Source: Closterium sp. Naga37s-1
Taxonomy: Eukaryota > Streptophyta > Zygnematophyceae > Desmidiales > Closteriaceae
Reading direction: 5' to 3'
DNA: 64,000 nucleotides
NCBI GenBank assembly: GCA_947471745.1
Contig: CANJKZ010000509.1
Location: 270,501-334,500 of the forward strand
This document shows positions 1-21,375 of this stretch, piece by piece. The position numbers and the translations under genes are program-made. Under the pieces are notes generated by a model. The model had not been told where the DNA came from. It made no database searches and worked only from the letters and a program-made list of their open reading frames with translations. The stretch's first letter is position 1. The number at the start of each line of letters is the position of its first letter.

Positions 1-1
1 T

Positions 2-9863
<9,862 letters not shown>

Positions 9864-11460
9864 AGAGTCGGTTTGAGAAATCTCAGCGTATGGTTATTGC
9901 CGCAAGGGAGGAGCAGAAGGCTCATTCTTGAGATTGACATGATTGTAGGCAGGGTAGGGCAGGGTATAGCCACCATTGATTGGCTAGCTTTGAGTGGCAT
10001 GTCCCTTATTTCTCGTGTGCTTCGCTTCCTTCTTGTAAATGCACTTTCCTTATTCTTGGTCTGCTCGAGTTTGTGCCTGGCTTCAGTTCAGCAGCTGTCC
10101 CGGTTTTGAAAGCACTTGGGCAACCCGTTTCTGCATGTGACATTACCGTACCACTCATGTGCCATCACATTGTTCAGCTGCCAGCAGTGTCCTGTAGGGT
10201 GGTACTTTCCAACTCGACGCGCCGACACGAAAGTTAAAGATGCTTGAAAGGGAGTGAAACCGACGGCTCATGATTGGGAAATACTGAAGAACGCTGACAA
10301 GACTCCGTCCTCCGCCCATCTCCATGAGTTTCGAAAGCGGAATTCTCTTTTCAGAGCAGGCTTTTAGTCTTGAAAATGTTGCAGCTAGAATCCATGAAGG
10401 AAGAGTTTGCCGGGAGTGAAAAGCACCATCTTCTAAGCGAGTTCATGACAAGTCGAAGAGACGAGCAGCTTGTGTCACTAAAAATAACGACCAGCTGTCA
10501 GCTCCGCTGTAATTCTAAACCCTTTATCCCTCCTTACAGTCACACCTTCCATATCAGATGGATGGATGTCCGAGACGAGATATCTTCCAGTTTCCCTGAA
10601 TGATCCAGGTGCGAACAGCTTTTCGCTCATGATGGGAAACTCTCTCGCTAAAACGGATCTGAAGAATTCAGACCAGTGAGTGGAAACAAAGTCAATCATT
10701 TCTGTTTGCCATGATTGGCAGGAGGTACCGCATTTCGCCCCTCTTCGTCTCCTCTACACCACACGGTAGCGCATTCACACAAGATTCAACCAGCTAAAAC
10801 CCATTAAGTAGCTGAACCTAGTCTTAGCTCAAGGTGGTCTTTTGAGCATTGAGCATACATTCAGCATTGCTGTTCCCTAGATCTCTTGCATGTAGTCAGC
10901 GACATGAGTAAAACCATGGCAGCGTGTCATGCATTCAGCAAATGCATGTCCTTTGTGTCAACTCATTGTCTATCTGTCAGCTCAATCCTGCTGCCATTCT
11001 TAAACTCAATGCTTCAACTCCGACCTTGAAATCCTTGTCGCGAAATCAACGCATCTGTTGCACGCATTATGCCATTTTTAGGGAATGAGCAGCATCATGT
11101 AACAGAGTTTCTCATCTTTGAAAAGCGTACATACCTCTGGCGCTTCCCTCATTTCGCATTATGAGTATGCCTTCTGTTTTCTGTCGTCTCATATTACGAA
11201 CTCAGATTCGCCATTTCTGACGCTGCAAGAGCGCTTTGTCACCGTCAGATTGTCAACTGAACAAGACACTTTGTTGGAAATCGACGAGAGTGTCAAGGTG
11301 AGGGATGAACATGTTGTAAGTAAAGTCTATTTCCTGCTCAGTATCATACTTCGGGTCTTTTTTTTTTTTTTTTTTTTTTTTTTTCAATATATTGGCAAAA
11401 ATGACCTAATTGCTTCCTCTTTTGTTCTATTCAGGACTCGAATCTCAGCAATAGATCACC
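9864..11460. other. Intergenic interval between kinase and F-box gene
   Basis: Probably holds the 3' UTR of the kinase and the promoter and 5' UTR of the F-box gene. I see no convincing coding exon. It contains a block shared with 15766-15915 and a run of 27 T at 11358-11384. Confidence 0.5.
10205..10320 (+). repeat. Dispersed repeat, copy A
   Basis: Shares an ordered series of blocks with 15766-15915: CGCCGACACG / CTCCGACACGG, GATGCTTGAAAG / GATGCTTAAAG, GGGAGTGAAA.CGACGG, GCTGACAAGAC and TCCGCCCATC. Overall similarity is moderate with indels. It may be an old mobile repeat or a duplicated upstream region. Confidence 0.6.
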
Positions 11461-13872
11461 ATGAAGCGGACAACAGGTTGCTCTCGGCTTCTATCGCTTC
11501 CAGACGAGATCCTCAGAGCCATATTTCAGTGTCTTTCAATGTCGGATTGGCCCAATATCGCTCTCACCTGCTCACGCTTTCACAACGCGATGAAACAAGC
11601 ACAGCTTACACTCGATGAGATTGCCTTCCCCTTGGCGGTCATACCACGATTGACTCGCTTGTCCAAAGCCAATTACACCTGTATTTCATGTCTGCGCTTC
11701 TACGGAGGATCCACCACTTCAGAAGAGACTTCACGACTTTTGATTGCCATTGGCTCAACTTGTCCTGCATTGGAGAGTTTATTGATCTTTGGCGACTTCG
11801 AAGAGAGTGCTTGGAGGAATTTGGCTGAAAGATGCAGGTGAGTACAAGCTTGGATCTCCAGTTGCTTCACCGTTTTCATCCTAGCTGTGTCTTAAATTCA
11901 TCGTGTTCACCGTTTTACTTTCTGCTGGCTAATCTTTTTTTTTTTTCTCAGGCTCCTGTCCATGTTGGAGATTCATTTCTCATCGCCACCTGTCGTTTAC
12001 CCTCCATTTGACATATTCAGCTCACTGAAATCCCTCTCGCTTAACCTTCACAAGCCTGCCTCACACGTTCCCTCCCTCGGTCTCTGCGCCTCTTTGACTT
12101 CCCTCACCCTCTCGAGTTCCAACGATCTCCAACTCTCCAAACTTGCTTCCTCCTCCTCCCCTCTTCCCCCCTTACGGTCTCTCACTCTCCATTTTTCACT
12201 TCTCACACGCTCTTTATCATCTCTCGCGTCCTTTCCCAACCTTGCATCACTTTCCTTCCACTCGTGTATAGGGCTGGATGTCGGTGATCTGCAAGCTCTT
12301 GCCTGCTCTCTTCACAGCCTCACACACTTGACACTAGACAGCTGCCCTTTGGTCTCAAGTTCAGGTGTAGCAGCAATTGCTGAGAGCAACCCAAAGCTCA
12401 CGTCTCTCGTTTTGCAACGAGTTTCACATCTTCTACTCAGTCCAGCGCGGTTCAAGGGTTTTCTTGCGTGCTGTCCCCAGCTTTCTTCGCTTAGCCTTCC
12501 TAGTAGACTTGTAATTCATCCCAGTTTGCTTGCAGACTGCAGCAGTCTTCAGAGTCTTTCCATCAAAGAAGGAAGCGGGTCGCTAGAGGGCTTGGCTTTG
12601 ATGCTGCTGCGGGTGGAGAAGGCAAGCACAGATGGAGGGAACAGCTTGAAGCAGGAGGCGGCTGGAAATGGGGAAGGTGTAAGGCAGGGGGGAGGGAGAT
12701 GCGGCAAGGAGGTCAATAAGGCATTGCTATGGGGACGAAGAGGCTATCTGGTTCGTGCAGCTGCCAATGCTGCTCGACAAAACACGGAATCGGCTTTGAG
12801 GCAGTGGCGTGACTTGCATGAACACTGTACGTGTAGGGATGGATCGGTGGAATGGGAGCTGTCGAGAGATGTACGCATGTTTGAGGAGAGAGGCCAAGCA
12901 GGTTCGCCTTTTAGAATTGAGGTTTCACTAGCTCATTTCAAGCTGAAGATCGTTGGTTGTGGTCTCCTAAGGCAGGTGCATGACGAAGCCGCAGCTGCCT
13001 TGAAGGGCGAGGAGGCTTTAAAGAGACTTCTCTTGGCTGCTGACGACTCATCAGCTTTTATTCTGAGGCCTGGTGAGGCAGCAAGAGCAGTGGAATCAGC
13101 AGAACCAGCAGCAGTACCAGCAGCAGCAGCAGCTCCAGAATCGACGCAAGTATTAGCATCAGAACAGGAGCAGTTTGAGAGTAACCTCAACGCGCTGAGA
13201 GCAATGTCCAGCCAGGTTAGGGCAGTAGATCAGACTCTTCGCGATCCTGCTCCAGACCTGGTTTCGAGGCCCACATCACCTGAGCTGCATCTGTCCGGCA
13301 GTCTGACGGTGGAAGCACATGGCATACAAAGCCCAGGTGAAGTTGTAACAGTCAATTTCTCGGGCCCTCTGCTTCGATCCTTGTCCGTGACTGCTTTCCG
13401 TTTTTTCCGCTCAACAGAAGTAGCCTGGCTGCAGGAAGCCTTTCACCAGCAGCCTAACTCACCCTTCCCTGATGCCTCCTCTTCGTCCGCCTTCAACTCG
13501 TTCGAGCCGCATGACTCATTTCGGTCTTTGCTATATACTACTGCATTTGAAGGACTTCAAAGCCTCTCTCTCATATGCTGCTTTGGTCTTTCAGAAGATG
13601 ACCTCGCTGTTTTACTGAATTCATTCGGAGGCTTACTTCATCTGACGATAGACAAGACCAGCCACTTCACTGACAGGGTGATAAAAGCGACCAGACTGTT
13701 GCTTCTTTCGTCCTTGAGCATGCTCTCATGTGAGGGAATCTCTGCTGATGGTGTTGACGAGCTTCTGATAGGTTTTCCAAGGTTGCTGCGGGTAAAGGTG
13801 GAACTATGGAAGGTAACTGAGAGGATGGGTAGGGTGCTGAAGCGTGCGGGTGTGATTGTGATGGGTAGTTGA
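11461..13872 (+). CDS. F-box protein with leucine-rich repeat-like region
   Basis: Likely substrate receptor of an SCF ubiquitin ligase, which would bind SKP1 through the F-box. Two exons: 11461-11837 and 11952-13872, joined by a 114-base GT-AG intron with a T-rich tract before the acceptor; the phases match, giving 765 residues. F-box at about residues 8-45 (LLSLPDEILRAIF, then CSRFHNAMK). Exon 2 has irregular leucine-rich repeats (LTSLTLSS, LRSLTLHF, LASLSFHSC, LTHLTLDSC, and near the end LQSLSLICC and LSMLSCEG), interrupted by a Gln/Gly-rich and an alanine-rich segment (codons near 13090-13140). The substrate is unknown. The ATG at 11461 is the first in frame before the F-box. Confidence 0.85.
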
Positions 13873-14560
13873 TACAGTTGGCAGTGTACCTTGTACGAGG
13901 TATACATGTCTGAATCATGCTGCTAGAGATTAGGATTCTTGGTATTTTGACCGTCTTTTGTCTTTGACAGACAACATCACCAAGCTGGATACTGCTGGAT
14001 GCTGACTGGTTATGCTAGTTGACCTGTGTATTTCAGGGTTTTTTTTTTTTTCCTGACCATTATATGTACTGGTACCTTATTAACACTGCTGTTTCTCCTG
14101 CATAGTTCATTACTCGCACTCTTGACATGCACTAAGAGATGAAAGTTTAAAATACCGTAGTGAAATATACTCCTTGAGGTTACAACGAGTGTGGAGCCCC
14201 GGGCAAAGCATGGAAATAGGGATACTACACAGAGTGGAGAGACAAGGCAGTTGATGCACCTCTCCCACCAGAGTTTGGACCACGTCTCTGCTACTTGCTG
14301 CAGCAGCTAAACGTTCCCCCATGGTGCGTTGTCAATCCTGGTTGAAATGGACGGCAGGGAGGGATTGCACCTGAAGGCGGGTGAGTGGATGGGCAGAGGG
14401 GAGAGAGGAAGAACCGGATATATGTGATGTGAACAAAGGGTAATACAAAGAGTGTGAAAAGGCCAGACATTTCCCCCGCCTACCATGTTATTTTTTAATT
14501 GTACGGGGCAGTTGACGGGGAAACAGCCAGCTAGCAGGTGACATACGGAACCTCAACAGG
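13873..14560. other. Downstream region of the F-box gene
   Basis: Probable 3' UTR with a T-run at 14040-14052 and otherwise unremarkable sequence. I see no gene in it. Confidence 0.5.
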
Positions 14561-14637
14561 GGCCATTCCCACTGTGACACCAGCTGACACACCTCAACTG
14601 TATGCACGTAAGACAATGCATGCACTGCTCCACTCAC

Positions 14638-14765
14638 CTCAATGCGTGCATGGTTGTTCAAAGCTCCATCCGCCAGGGCCAGCAGGCACATCTGAGCATG
14701 CACCATGTTGCCTGCCTTGTGAGGTGCATCAAAGGCACCATGAACCACACGCTCCTCACAGGCAC
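14638..14765 (-). other. Exon-like block, copy 1, ending in a GTGAGT donor
   Basis: Read on the minus strand this gives a protein-like stretch ([18 protein letters not shown], then NNHARIE) ending exactly at GAG|GTGAGTGG. A near-copy lies at 15312-15389. The family is not recognised and no further exons of the same gene could be joined with confidence. Confidence 0.4.
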
Positions 14766-15318
14766 ACCTCACTCCACTCACCTCACTCCACTCACCTCAC
14801 CCCACTCACCTCACTCCACTCACCTCACCCCACTCACCTCACTCCACTCACCTCACCCCACTCACCTCACTCCACTCACCTCACCCCACTCACCTCACTC
14901 CACTCACCTCACCCCACTCACCTCACTCCACTCACCTCACCCCACTCACCTCACTCCACTCACCTCACCCCACTCACCTCACTCCACTCACCTCACTCCA
15001 CTTACCTCACCCCACTCACCTCACCCCACTCACCTCACCCCACTCACCTCACCCCACTCACCTCACCCCACTCACCTCACCCCACTCACCTCACCCCACT
15101 CACCTCACCCCACTCACCTCACCCCACTCACCTCACCCCACTCACCTCACCCCACTCACCTCACCCCACTCACCTCACCCCACTCACCTCACCCCACTCA
15201 CCTCACCCCACTCACCTCACTCCACTCACCTCACCCCACTCACCTCACCCCACTCACCTCACCCCACTCACCTCACCCCACTCACCTCACCCCACTCACC
15301 TCACCCCACTCACCTCAA
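14764..15318. repeat. 14-bp satellite, about 40 copies
   Basis: Unit CCTCACCCCACTCA (plus strand), with a T/C variant (CTCCACT) enriched in the left part. On the minus strand each unit contains GTGAGTG, matching the donor sites of the exon copies at both ends. Unit length is not a multiple of three, but the absence of stops keeps long frames open; these frames are not genes. Confidence 0.95.
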
Positions 15319-15389
15319 TGCGTGTGCAGTTTGAATGGCCCCATCCGCCAGAACCAGCAGGCACATCTGAGCATGCACCATGTTGCCCC
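15312..15389 (-). other. Exon-like block, copy 2
   Basis: Near-copy of 14638-14716 on the minus strand ([18 protein letters not shown]), also ending in GAG|GTGAGTGG. The sequence before the GNMVHAQ core differs from copy 1, so the duplication covers only the 3' part of the exon and its donor. Confidence 0.45.
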
Positions 15390-15765
15390 CCCCTCACCAT
15401 CACAGCCACCATCGGCTCTGCCCACCCAATCAGCCCCCACCCGCACATTACAAGGGAGAAGAGGAGAAATGGTAAATGCCAATACAAGACATGGGTGCAC
15501 ACAGGAAGGCATGAGAACATGGTGGTAAGTGCATCACTTCGTGACTGATGAAAAAAGCACCACCAGCATGCTTTTTTTTCGGCACCAACCAACAGCCCTA
15601 CAGAAGTCTAGAGGATTACCCTGACTCTCATTTCTTGACTTCATTGTTAAAGTATCGCTGCATGTGCTCCCCTGCTCGCATCAACAACAGCGCCACATCT
15701 CAACACGTCAGCCGAGCTTAAGACAGAGTCTCCCTACACACCCTGATGACGTTCCGTGATTCGCG

Positions 15766-15915
15766 GAGCTCGACACTCCGACACGGAGGTTAGTTGATGC
15801 TTAAAGAAACGCATTTGCAGATGGACGGTTGACAGAAGGGAGGAGGGAGTGAAATCGACGGTCCAGAATCGGCCAAAACTGCCAAATGCTGACAAGACAG
15901 CGTCGTCCGCCCATC
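15766..15915 (+). repeat. Dispersed repeat, copy B
   Basis: Related to 10205-10320 through the shared blocks listed there. It ends in GCTGACAAGACAGCGTCGTC and a CCGCCCATC block, followed by a CTCTCTCC run at about 15942-16010. Confidence 0.6.
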
Positions 15916-15941
15916 GCCATAATGGAACGGCATTTGCATTT

Positions 15942-16010
15942 CCTCTCTCTCCTCTCTCTCCTCTCTCTCCTCTCGCGCCTCTCTCTCCTCTCTCTCCTCT
16001 CCCTCCTCCC
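15942..16010. repeat. CTCTCTCC short tandem repeat
   Basis: Imperfect 8-10-base C/T-rich units. A short GCC/GCT run follows at about 16190-16230. Apart from these, 15.9-17.0 kb is C-rich and compatible with a promoter or intron; no exon is supported there. Confidence 0.8.
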
Positions 16011-17052
16011 TATCCTTGCCCGCACCTCATCACTGCCCGCACGGCCCGAGCCAAGCGCTGCACTCGCACGGCGCCCCCAGCAGCATCCCATGGCGATGCA
16101 CACCCCACCACGCGCCCCAGCTCAGCGCCCACCGCTGCTGCCACTGCACCCACATGCACTGGCGGTGGTCGTGGTGCTGGCACTGCTGGCACCGCCGCCG
16201 CCGCCGCCGCCGCCGCTGCTGCTGCTGCTGCGGGCTGCATTGGTTGCTCATGCGCTGGTCTTGTGAGGGGCTTGAGTGGTAAGGGTGGTGTGAGTGGTGA
16301 GGGAGGTGAGGGTGGTGCAAGTGGCATGGGTGGTGCGTCCGAGTGGCGTGCGAGTGGCATGGGTGGTACATGTAGGCACGGGAGGGCAGTGACGAGAACA
16401 CACATGTGCATGGCGGCATGCAATCATCTCAGACACGCTCTCCAGCATGCCCCATGCTGCCCTCTCGCTCTCTTACGCGTGATCACTCCTCCCCTCACCC
16501 CCCTCCGCCCTCTCCCGTGGAAACCGCACCAACCGCCCACCAAATACCCCTCCCCTCCTCGCTCCTCCTGCTCCCTCTCCTAAACCAGCAGCACCTGCCA
16601 TCCCCAACCCCAACCCACGCGCATCCCACGCGCATCTTCTCTCCCTGCCACCTTCTATTCGCCCTCCCCCCGCTTGCCTCTCCGCATCCCTCGTTCTGCG
16701 GGCGACCTCTCTGCGCCCCCCTCCGCCATCTTACCCGCTCTGCCTTCCACTCTGCCTGCACCCGCTCCGCTCGCCCCCGCCCCCTCTCTTCCGCGCCCCC
16801 CCTGGGCTTCCGACAGCTGCGCGCTCAATTCCCCTCCGCGCTTTCTTCCACGCACTCCCCAGTATTCCGCCATTCGCCGCGAGTTCACTCTCCCGCTCCG
16901 CCACTTGCCGCCGTCCCCATCACCCGCCAACTGCGCCTTTCCCCGCCGGCGCGCACTGCTATCCGGCCGGTCCAGATCACTCTCGGACAGTCTCCTGCCT
17001 TCAACCCCAGCCACTCCGCCTCTCGTTTGCGCACGCGCCGCGACCAGCGCTC

Positions 17053-17267
17053 CTCATCCAGTGGCCGAGGCGGAGGCGGAGGCACAGGCGAGGCGGTGGG
17101 GGTGCAGGGCGGCAGCGCTGCACTGTGACGTGCGCAACGAGGGCGCCCTGCAGCTGTACCTGCAGCACGGCTACCGCCTTGTGCGGCCCCCTCTGGGTGC
17201 TGTGTGGCCCCAACCCATGGCCTCTGAAGGGCAGGACCAGCAGCTGCTGCTCAAGCGACTGGGATAG
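17053..17267 (+). CDS. GNAT-family N-acetyltransferase, C-terminal exon
   Basis: The last exon of a GCN5-related N-acetyltransferase, which would transfer acetyl from acetyl-CoA to an amine. A possible acceptor (CATCCAG) precedes AEAEAEAQARRWGCRAAAL, then HCDVRNEGALQLYLQHGYRL, the typical GNAT pattern (residue N-x-x-A-L-x-L-Y-x-x-x-G-Y that closes the acetyl-CoA site), ending at TAG 17265-17267. The frame is open further upstream to about 16674, but that part is Pro/Ser-rich and not GNAT-like. The acetyl-CoA P-loop motif (Q/RxxGxG/A) was not found, so the front exons are missing, distant or too diverged to see. Confidence 0.6.
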
Positions 17268-17439
17268 AGGGAGAGAGGGGTGTGGCATTAAGGGGATGGG
17301 GAGAGTCGGGTGTGGTTTGTGGGGTTTAGGTGGAGTTATTGAGGAATGGGTTGGAGATGGTTTAGGTTTGAGGATTGCGGGGATGAAAGAGGGGTGGATG
17401 GATGGCATGCAAATCGAGAAGAGCAGTTTGGCTTGGCTG

Positions 17440-17560
17440 TGGGGGCGTACCTGATATGAAGGCGGCATACATGGAATGAAGGCGCAGAGGGAGGGCATAC
17501 CTAAAAAGAAGTCGCAGAGGGGAGGGCGTACCTGATATGAAGGCGCAGAGGGGAGTGGTG
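17440..17560 (+). repeat. About 40-bp tandem repeat, three copies
   Basis: Three imperfect units containing GCGTACCTGATATGAAGGCG or a variant, then CAGAGGG(A)GGGC. Lies just after the GNAT exon. Confidence 0.75.
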
Positions 17561-17864
17561 GGTGCAAGTGGTGCGAGTGGTGCTGAAACATGGCTGAGTC
17601 AAACGGATGAAGGCAGCGGTGCGTGGTCCGTGAGATGCACCATTCAACCACCTATGCTACCACACCATTCAACCTTTACAATCACAATCCACTCAATCCC
17701 ACACCCCTCGCTCCCAAGTCCCTCACTCGTTCGCCCCTGACTCACGCTCTGGTCCCACGCCTTGCCTTGCCGGTCTTCTCATTGGGCCACAGGCGCACAT
17801 TCGGGATCTTGCGACACCCGCGCGCCCGCCACATGCGTACGTGCGTGCGTGCGTGCGTGTGGGT

Positions 17865-17866
<2 letters not shown>

Positions 17867-17930
<64 letters not shown>
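17867..17930. repeat. (GT)32 microsatellite
   Basis: Perfect GT dinucleotide run, preceded by a short GTGC run at about 17838-17858. Confidence 0.97.
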
Positions 17931-17936
<6 letters not shown>

Positions 17937-18238
17937 GTGGTAGCGGGAGAGCATAAGAGCATAAGCGCATGGCCAGGCATGGTTGGGGCGAGAGGGACGA
18001 GTGGGAGAGGCTATCATTTGCACAGGCACCGACCCCACATGCACGCCCACACATGCACTGGCATGCCCGCATGAGAATCTCAACTCATCACTGCCACCTG
18101 CGAAACAAACGCCTCCCATTACCGCCTCCCACACCGCCTCACAGCCCACACATCATCGCCCCCTTCCCCCCATCGCCCCTTTCCCTTCACCGCCCACACC
18201 ACCCTCACATGTAGTGGTAGTCGTGCTCGCCGTCCCCC

Positions 18239-18450
18239 GCCATCACCCCCACCTGCACGCGCGCAGCCCCGCGCCGATCTCCGCCATCACGCGCCCCCCC
18301 ACCTGCGCGCGCAGCACAATGTTCCAGTCACCAGAAACATGCTGCGTTCTAATCTGTCACTCGCCTCGCATAAAACGCTTCTATGGCTGCCAGCACGCAC
18401 AGCCCCGCGCCGATCTCCGCCCCCACCTGCGCGCCCCCCGCATGCCGCAT
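18239..18450 (-). repeat. Duplicated exon-like block downstream of the ABI5-like exon
   Basis: Two blocks, about 18248-18316 and 18396-18436, share the minus-strand pattern GCGCAGGTGGGGGCGG / GAGATCGGCGCGGGGCTG, coding AEIGAGL in one frame. They are followed by stop codons in different frames. They may be the 3' exon of the same gene and a copy of it; the family is unknown. Confidence 0.4.
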
Positions 18451-18904
18451 ATGGGAGGCACCTATCCCCCACCCATCCCCACGCCTCCGCCCATGCCCCC
18501 TCCCATGCCATCCCCATGGCAATCCCACCACTGGAGGGGCGGGTCCCATCGCTCCCGGCACTCCCATTGCTCCCCCCAGCTCTCCCAGCGACCCCAGTGA
18601 ACCCCTTCCCTGCGCTCCAAGCGCTCCCAGCGACCCCAGTGATCGCCGCACAGGATTTCTGCCGCCGCAGCGAGCGCGCGCGCAGCAGCCCCGCAGCCCT
18701 GTCGCGCGCGCGCGGATCCGCGCGCCCGGCGACGTGCGCGGCGGCGAACATCTGCGAATCCTCGGCGAGCCAGACGGATCGCAGGAAGTCGTCCATGGGC
18801 CTGGATGCGACGGCGTGCGACGGGCCTGCGAACGTCGCCTGGAACTCGTCGAGCGTGAGCGGATGGATGGACGCCTGCCGCGCCAGCAGCTCCGGGAACG
18901 CCAT
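18287..18904 (-). CDS. ABI5/ABF-type (group A) bZIP transcription factor, N-terminal exon
   Basis: Reading from the ATG at 18904 on the minus strand, residues 5-50 match the paired conserved N-terminal boxes of group A bZIP factors, which act in abscisic-acid and desiccation signalling in land plants: LTLDEFQATFAGPS followed by RPMDDFLRSVWLAEDSQ. In the family these boxes hold kinase target sites and a DEF/LRxxWxAEE core. The frame stays open to 18287, but after about residue 85 it becomes Gly/Ser-rich and probably leaves the exon; a possible donor is near 18650. No basic-leucine zipper (N-x7-R with leucine heptads) is visible on the minus strand down to 16 kb. So this is either a gene with a distant or lost bZIP exon, or a remnant. 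Confidence 0.6.
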   Translation of the reverse strand: MAFPELLARQASIHPLTLDEFQATFAGPSHAVASRPMDDFLRSVWLAEDSQMFAAAHVAGRADPRARDRAAGLLRARSLRRQKSCAAITGVAGSAWSAGKGFTGVAGRAGGSNGSAGSDGTRPSSGGIAMGMAWEGAWAEAWGWVGDRCLPYAACGGRAGGGGDRRGAVRAGSHRSVLCEASDRLERSMFLVTGTLCCARRWGGA

Positions 18905-20640
18905 GGCGCGCGGGCGGAGGGACGGAGGGCGGAGGTCGGAGAAGGGGGCGGAAAATTGCAGAGGCGGAGAGGAGGAGAGGCGGGGAGGCGGAAAGGCGGA
19001 GAGGCGGAGGCGGGAAAGCGGACTGCCCCCGGAGAAAGAATTATGTACAAATTGCGCGTCGATTTCAAGAGACCGTGACGAGCGAACGATCCGCGATGAA
19101 TTGGTGGCGCGAGAGAGGAGTTGGTATGTACAAGGGTAAGGCGGCTAGAGTTAGGCTGCACTATCACAGAACGGTTCGGCCTCTCACGCGCCTATCACAG
19201 CCCGTCCTCAACGGCCCCTCCCATTCCCCTCCCCTCGTCGCATCTTCGCGAGGGCGAGTGGAGCGGGGTGATCGCAGGGACGAGGCACGCGCACAAACAC
19301 GCCAAGGGCACGAGCATGCTACGGCACGGCCTGAAGGAGAAAACATATGCGAATTCAAGGAGAGAATAGAAGGAGGTGCGGCGGACGGATTTCCGAAGCG
19401 GACCACGAATTCTAAACTGGTTCCAGACGCGACAGTTATGCGCGTGGAGAGACGCGACTCGGGGTAGGGGGAGAAATAGTAGCGGAATGAGGAGCAAGCA
19501 GTTACGAACAAGTGATTTGCCTACTCTACAACCCGCTAAAGGCGGCCTCGTATTAGGTACAGAAAGGTATGGAACCTTTCTCACTGTATTCTCAACTCAT
19601 TAGCGTTCCCTCCAAATTTGTTGCTGACGCGACTCACGGCTGATTGGTTCGCTACTCCCAGGTCAGCAGTGTCAGCAGCCCATTGCCCGTTAGCTGGCGA
19701 GGGAACTGCTCTGCGTCCGTTACAAACAGGGTTCCATTTCACAACAACTAGATACACTTAGTACATTACGTATACCTCTAGAGTCCAATCCCCCGATCCT
19801 TGAGTTCCATTTCATTCCGTTTCGAAACTCCACTATTCTTCCCCTAGCACTTAGACATCATCAACAGCCGCGTCGCGCGTGCTCTAAGTCTCCACCAACA
19901 GCAACTTTTTCCGCCCCGCCAAAGAAATGAGCTCCGCCGCTCAGTGCGGGTTCCCCAGTGATTTTCTCCGATCGTATTTCTTCTGATACGCGCAGCGTTC
20001 CCCGTTCCGCGCGATTTCTTCCCATGGCCCTCCTCATCCACCCCGCTTTACCCACGGGAACGCGCCCCTTGTCGAGTGTGACACTAACAAGCGAACTCAA
20101 TAGGTGGGTCGTCGCCGCTGCGGCGTTTTCGCAAGCAATGCGCGCTTTATCGCAAGCCCGCGCTGCCTTCTTCTCACGCGGTGTACACCGTTCCTGGCTT
20201 CGCTATACGCTGCTGCGGTATGAACGACATCTCAGAACAAGAGCAACTGCACTCCCCATTTCCGATTCACCTACCCTTGTCCTCCTTCTGGCCGCATTTC
20301 TTGCCCACTCGATTCTAGCTCCCCATTCTCCCCGTTTTCGACTCTCGCTCCGTTCTCTCGCCCGTCCCTCTCCCTGCCTCCCGTTCCTTGCTTCCTCTCC
20401 CATCCCCCCACTCCCTTGTTCATTTCCTTATCTCCAGAATACCCTTGCCCCGCGCCGCGCCTACTCTCCTCCGCCCACTCGCTAGCCGCCGTGTCCCCCC
20501 TCCACACCGACTGCTGCGCCACTCCGCCAAGCGCAGCGAACGATCCCCATTACAGGCGGAGGGCGTGGCGCGCAGCTTCTGCAGGGGGGGCGGGGGAAGC
20601 GGATGCGGGGGCGGCGCCGCTGGTGAACGCTGCAAGCGAT
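18905..20640. other. Interval without a supported gene
   Basis: Upstream side of the ABI5-like exon. Open frames here are GC-driven and overlap on both strands with no recognisable domain. It may hold the 5' UTR and promoter of that gene. Confidence 0.4.
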
Positions 20641-20650
20641 GGCGCTGTGA

Positions 20651-21110
20651 GGGCGGATGAAAGGGGATGGCGCAGTGAGGGCGGGTGAAAGGGGATGGCG
20701 CAGGGAGGGCGGGTGAAAGGGGATGGCGCAGGGAGGGCGGGTGAAAGGGGATGGCGCAGGGAGGGCGGGTGAAAGGGGATGGCGCAGGGAGGGCGGGTGA
20801 AAGGGGATGGCGCAGGGAGGGCGGGTGAAAGGGGATGGCGCAGGGAGGGCGGGTGAAAGGGGATGGCGCAGGGAGGGCGGGTGAAAGGGGATGGCGCAGG
20901 GAGGGCGGGTGAAAGGGGATGGCGCAGGGAGGGCGGGTGAAAGGGGATGGCGCAGGGAGGGCGGGTGAAAGGGGATGGCGCAGGGAGGGCGGGTGAAAGG
21001 GGATGGCGCAGGGAGGGCGAGTGAAAGGGGATGGCGCAGGGAGGGCGGGTGAAAGGGGATGGCGCACTGAGGGCGGGTGAGAGGGGATGGTGAGAGCGGG
21101 TGAATGGCAG
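20651..21110 (+). repeat. 28-bp minisatellite, about 16 copies
   Basis: Unit GGGCGGGTGAAAGGGGATGG followed by CGCAGGGA. Nearly perfect, with a few edge variants (CAGTGA, GGGCGAGTG). The long minus-strand frames over it are repeat artefacts. Confidence 0.95.
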
Positions 21111-21232
21111 TGGCGCGTGGAGGGCGGGTGAGCGAGGTAGCTTTTCCTTTCCTCCCCTCCCCTCCGCCCTTCTCCCCTCCCCACAATCATCCAACAAGCT
21201 GTCCGTTTAAATTGCCAGAGTTCAATCCCTGC

Positions 21233-21318
21233 ACCCTTCCCCCATCGCACCCTTCCCCCATCGCACCCTTCCCCCATCGCACCCTTCCCCCATCGCACCC
21301 TTCCCCCATCGCACCCTT
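21233..21318 (+). repeat. 16-bp tandem repeat, five to six copies
   Basis: Unit CACCCTTCCCCCATCG, perfect over most of its length, followed by more CACCCTT-rich sequence to 21370. Confidence 0.9.
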
Positions 21319-21375
21319 TCTCCTTTCCCTGCACACTTCACTTCACCCTTTCTCACCCTTCCCCCACCTCACCCT

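Noticed and set aside
14538-15548. His/Thr/Pro-rich proteins of over 300 residues
   Set aside because: Produced by the stop-free 14-bp satellite in every plus frame; no conserved sequence outside the array.
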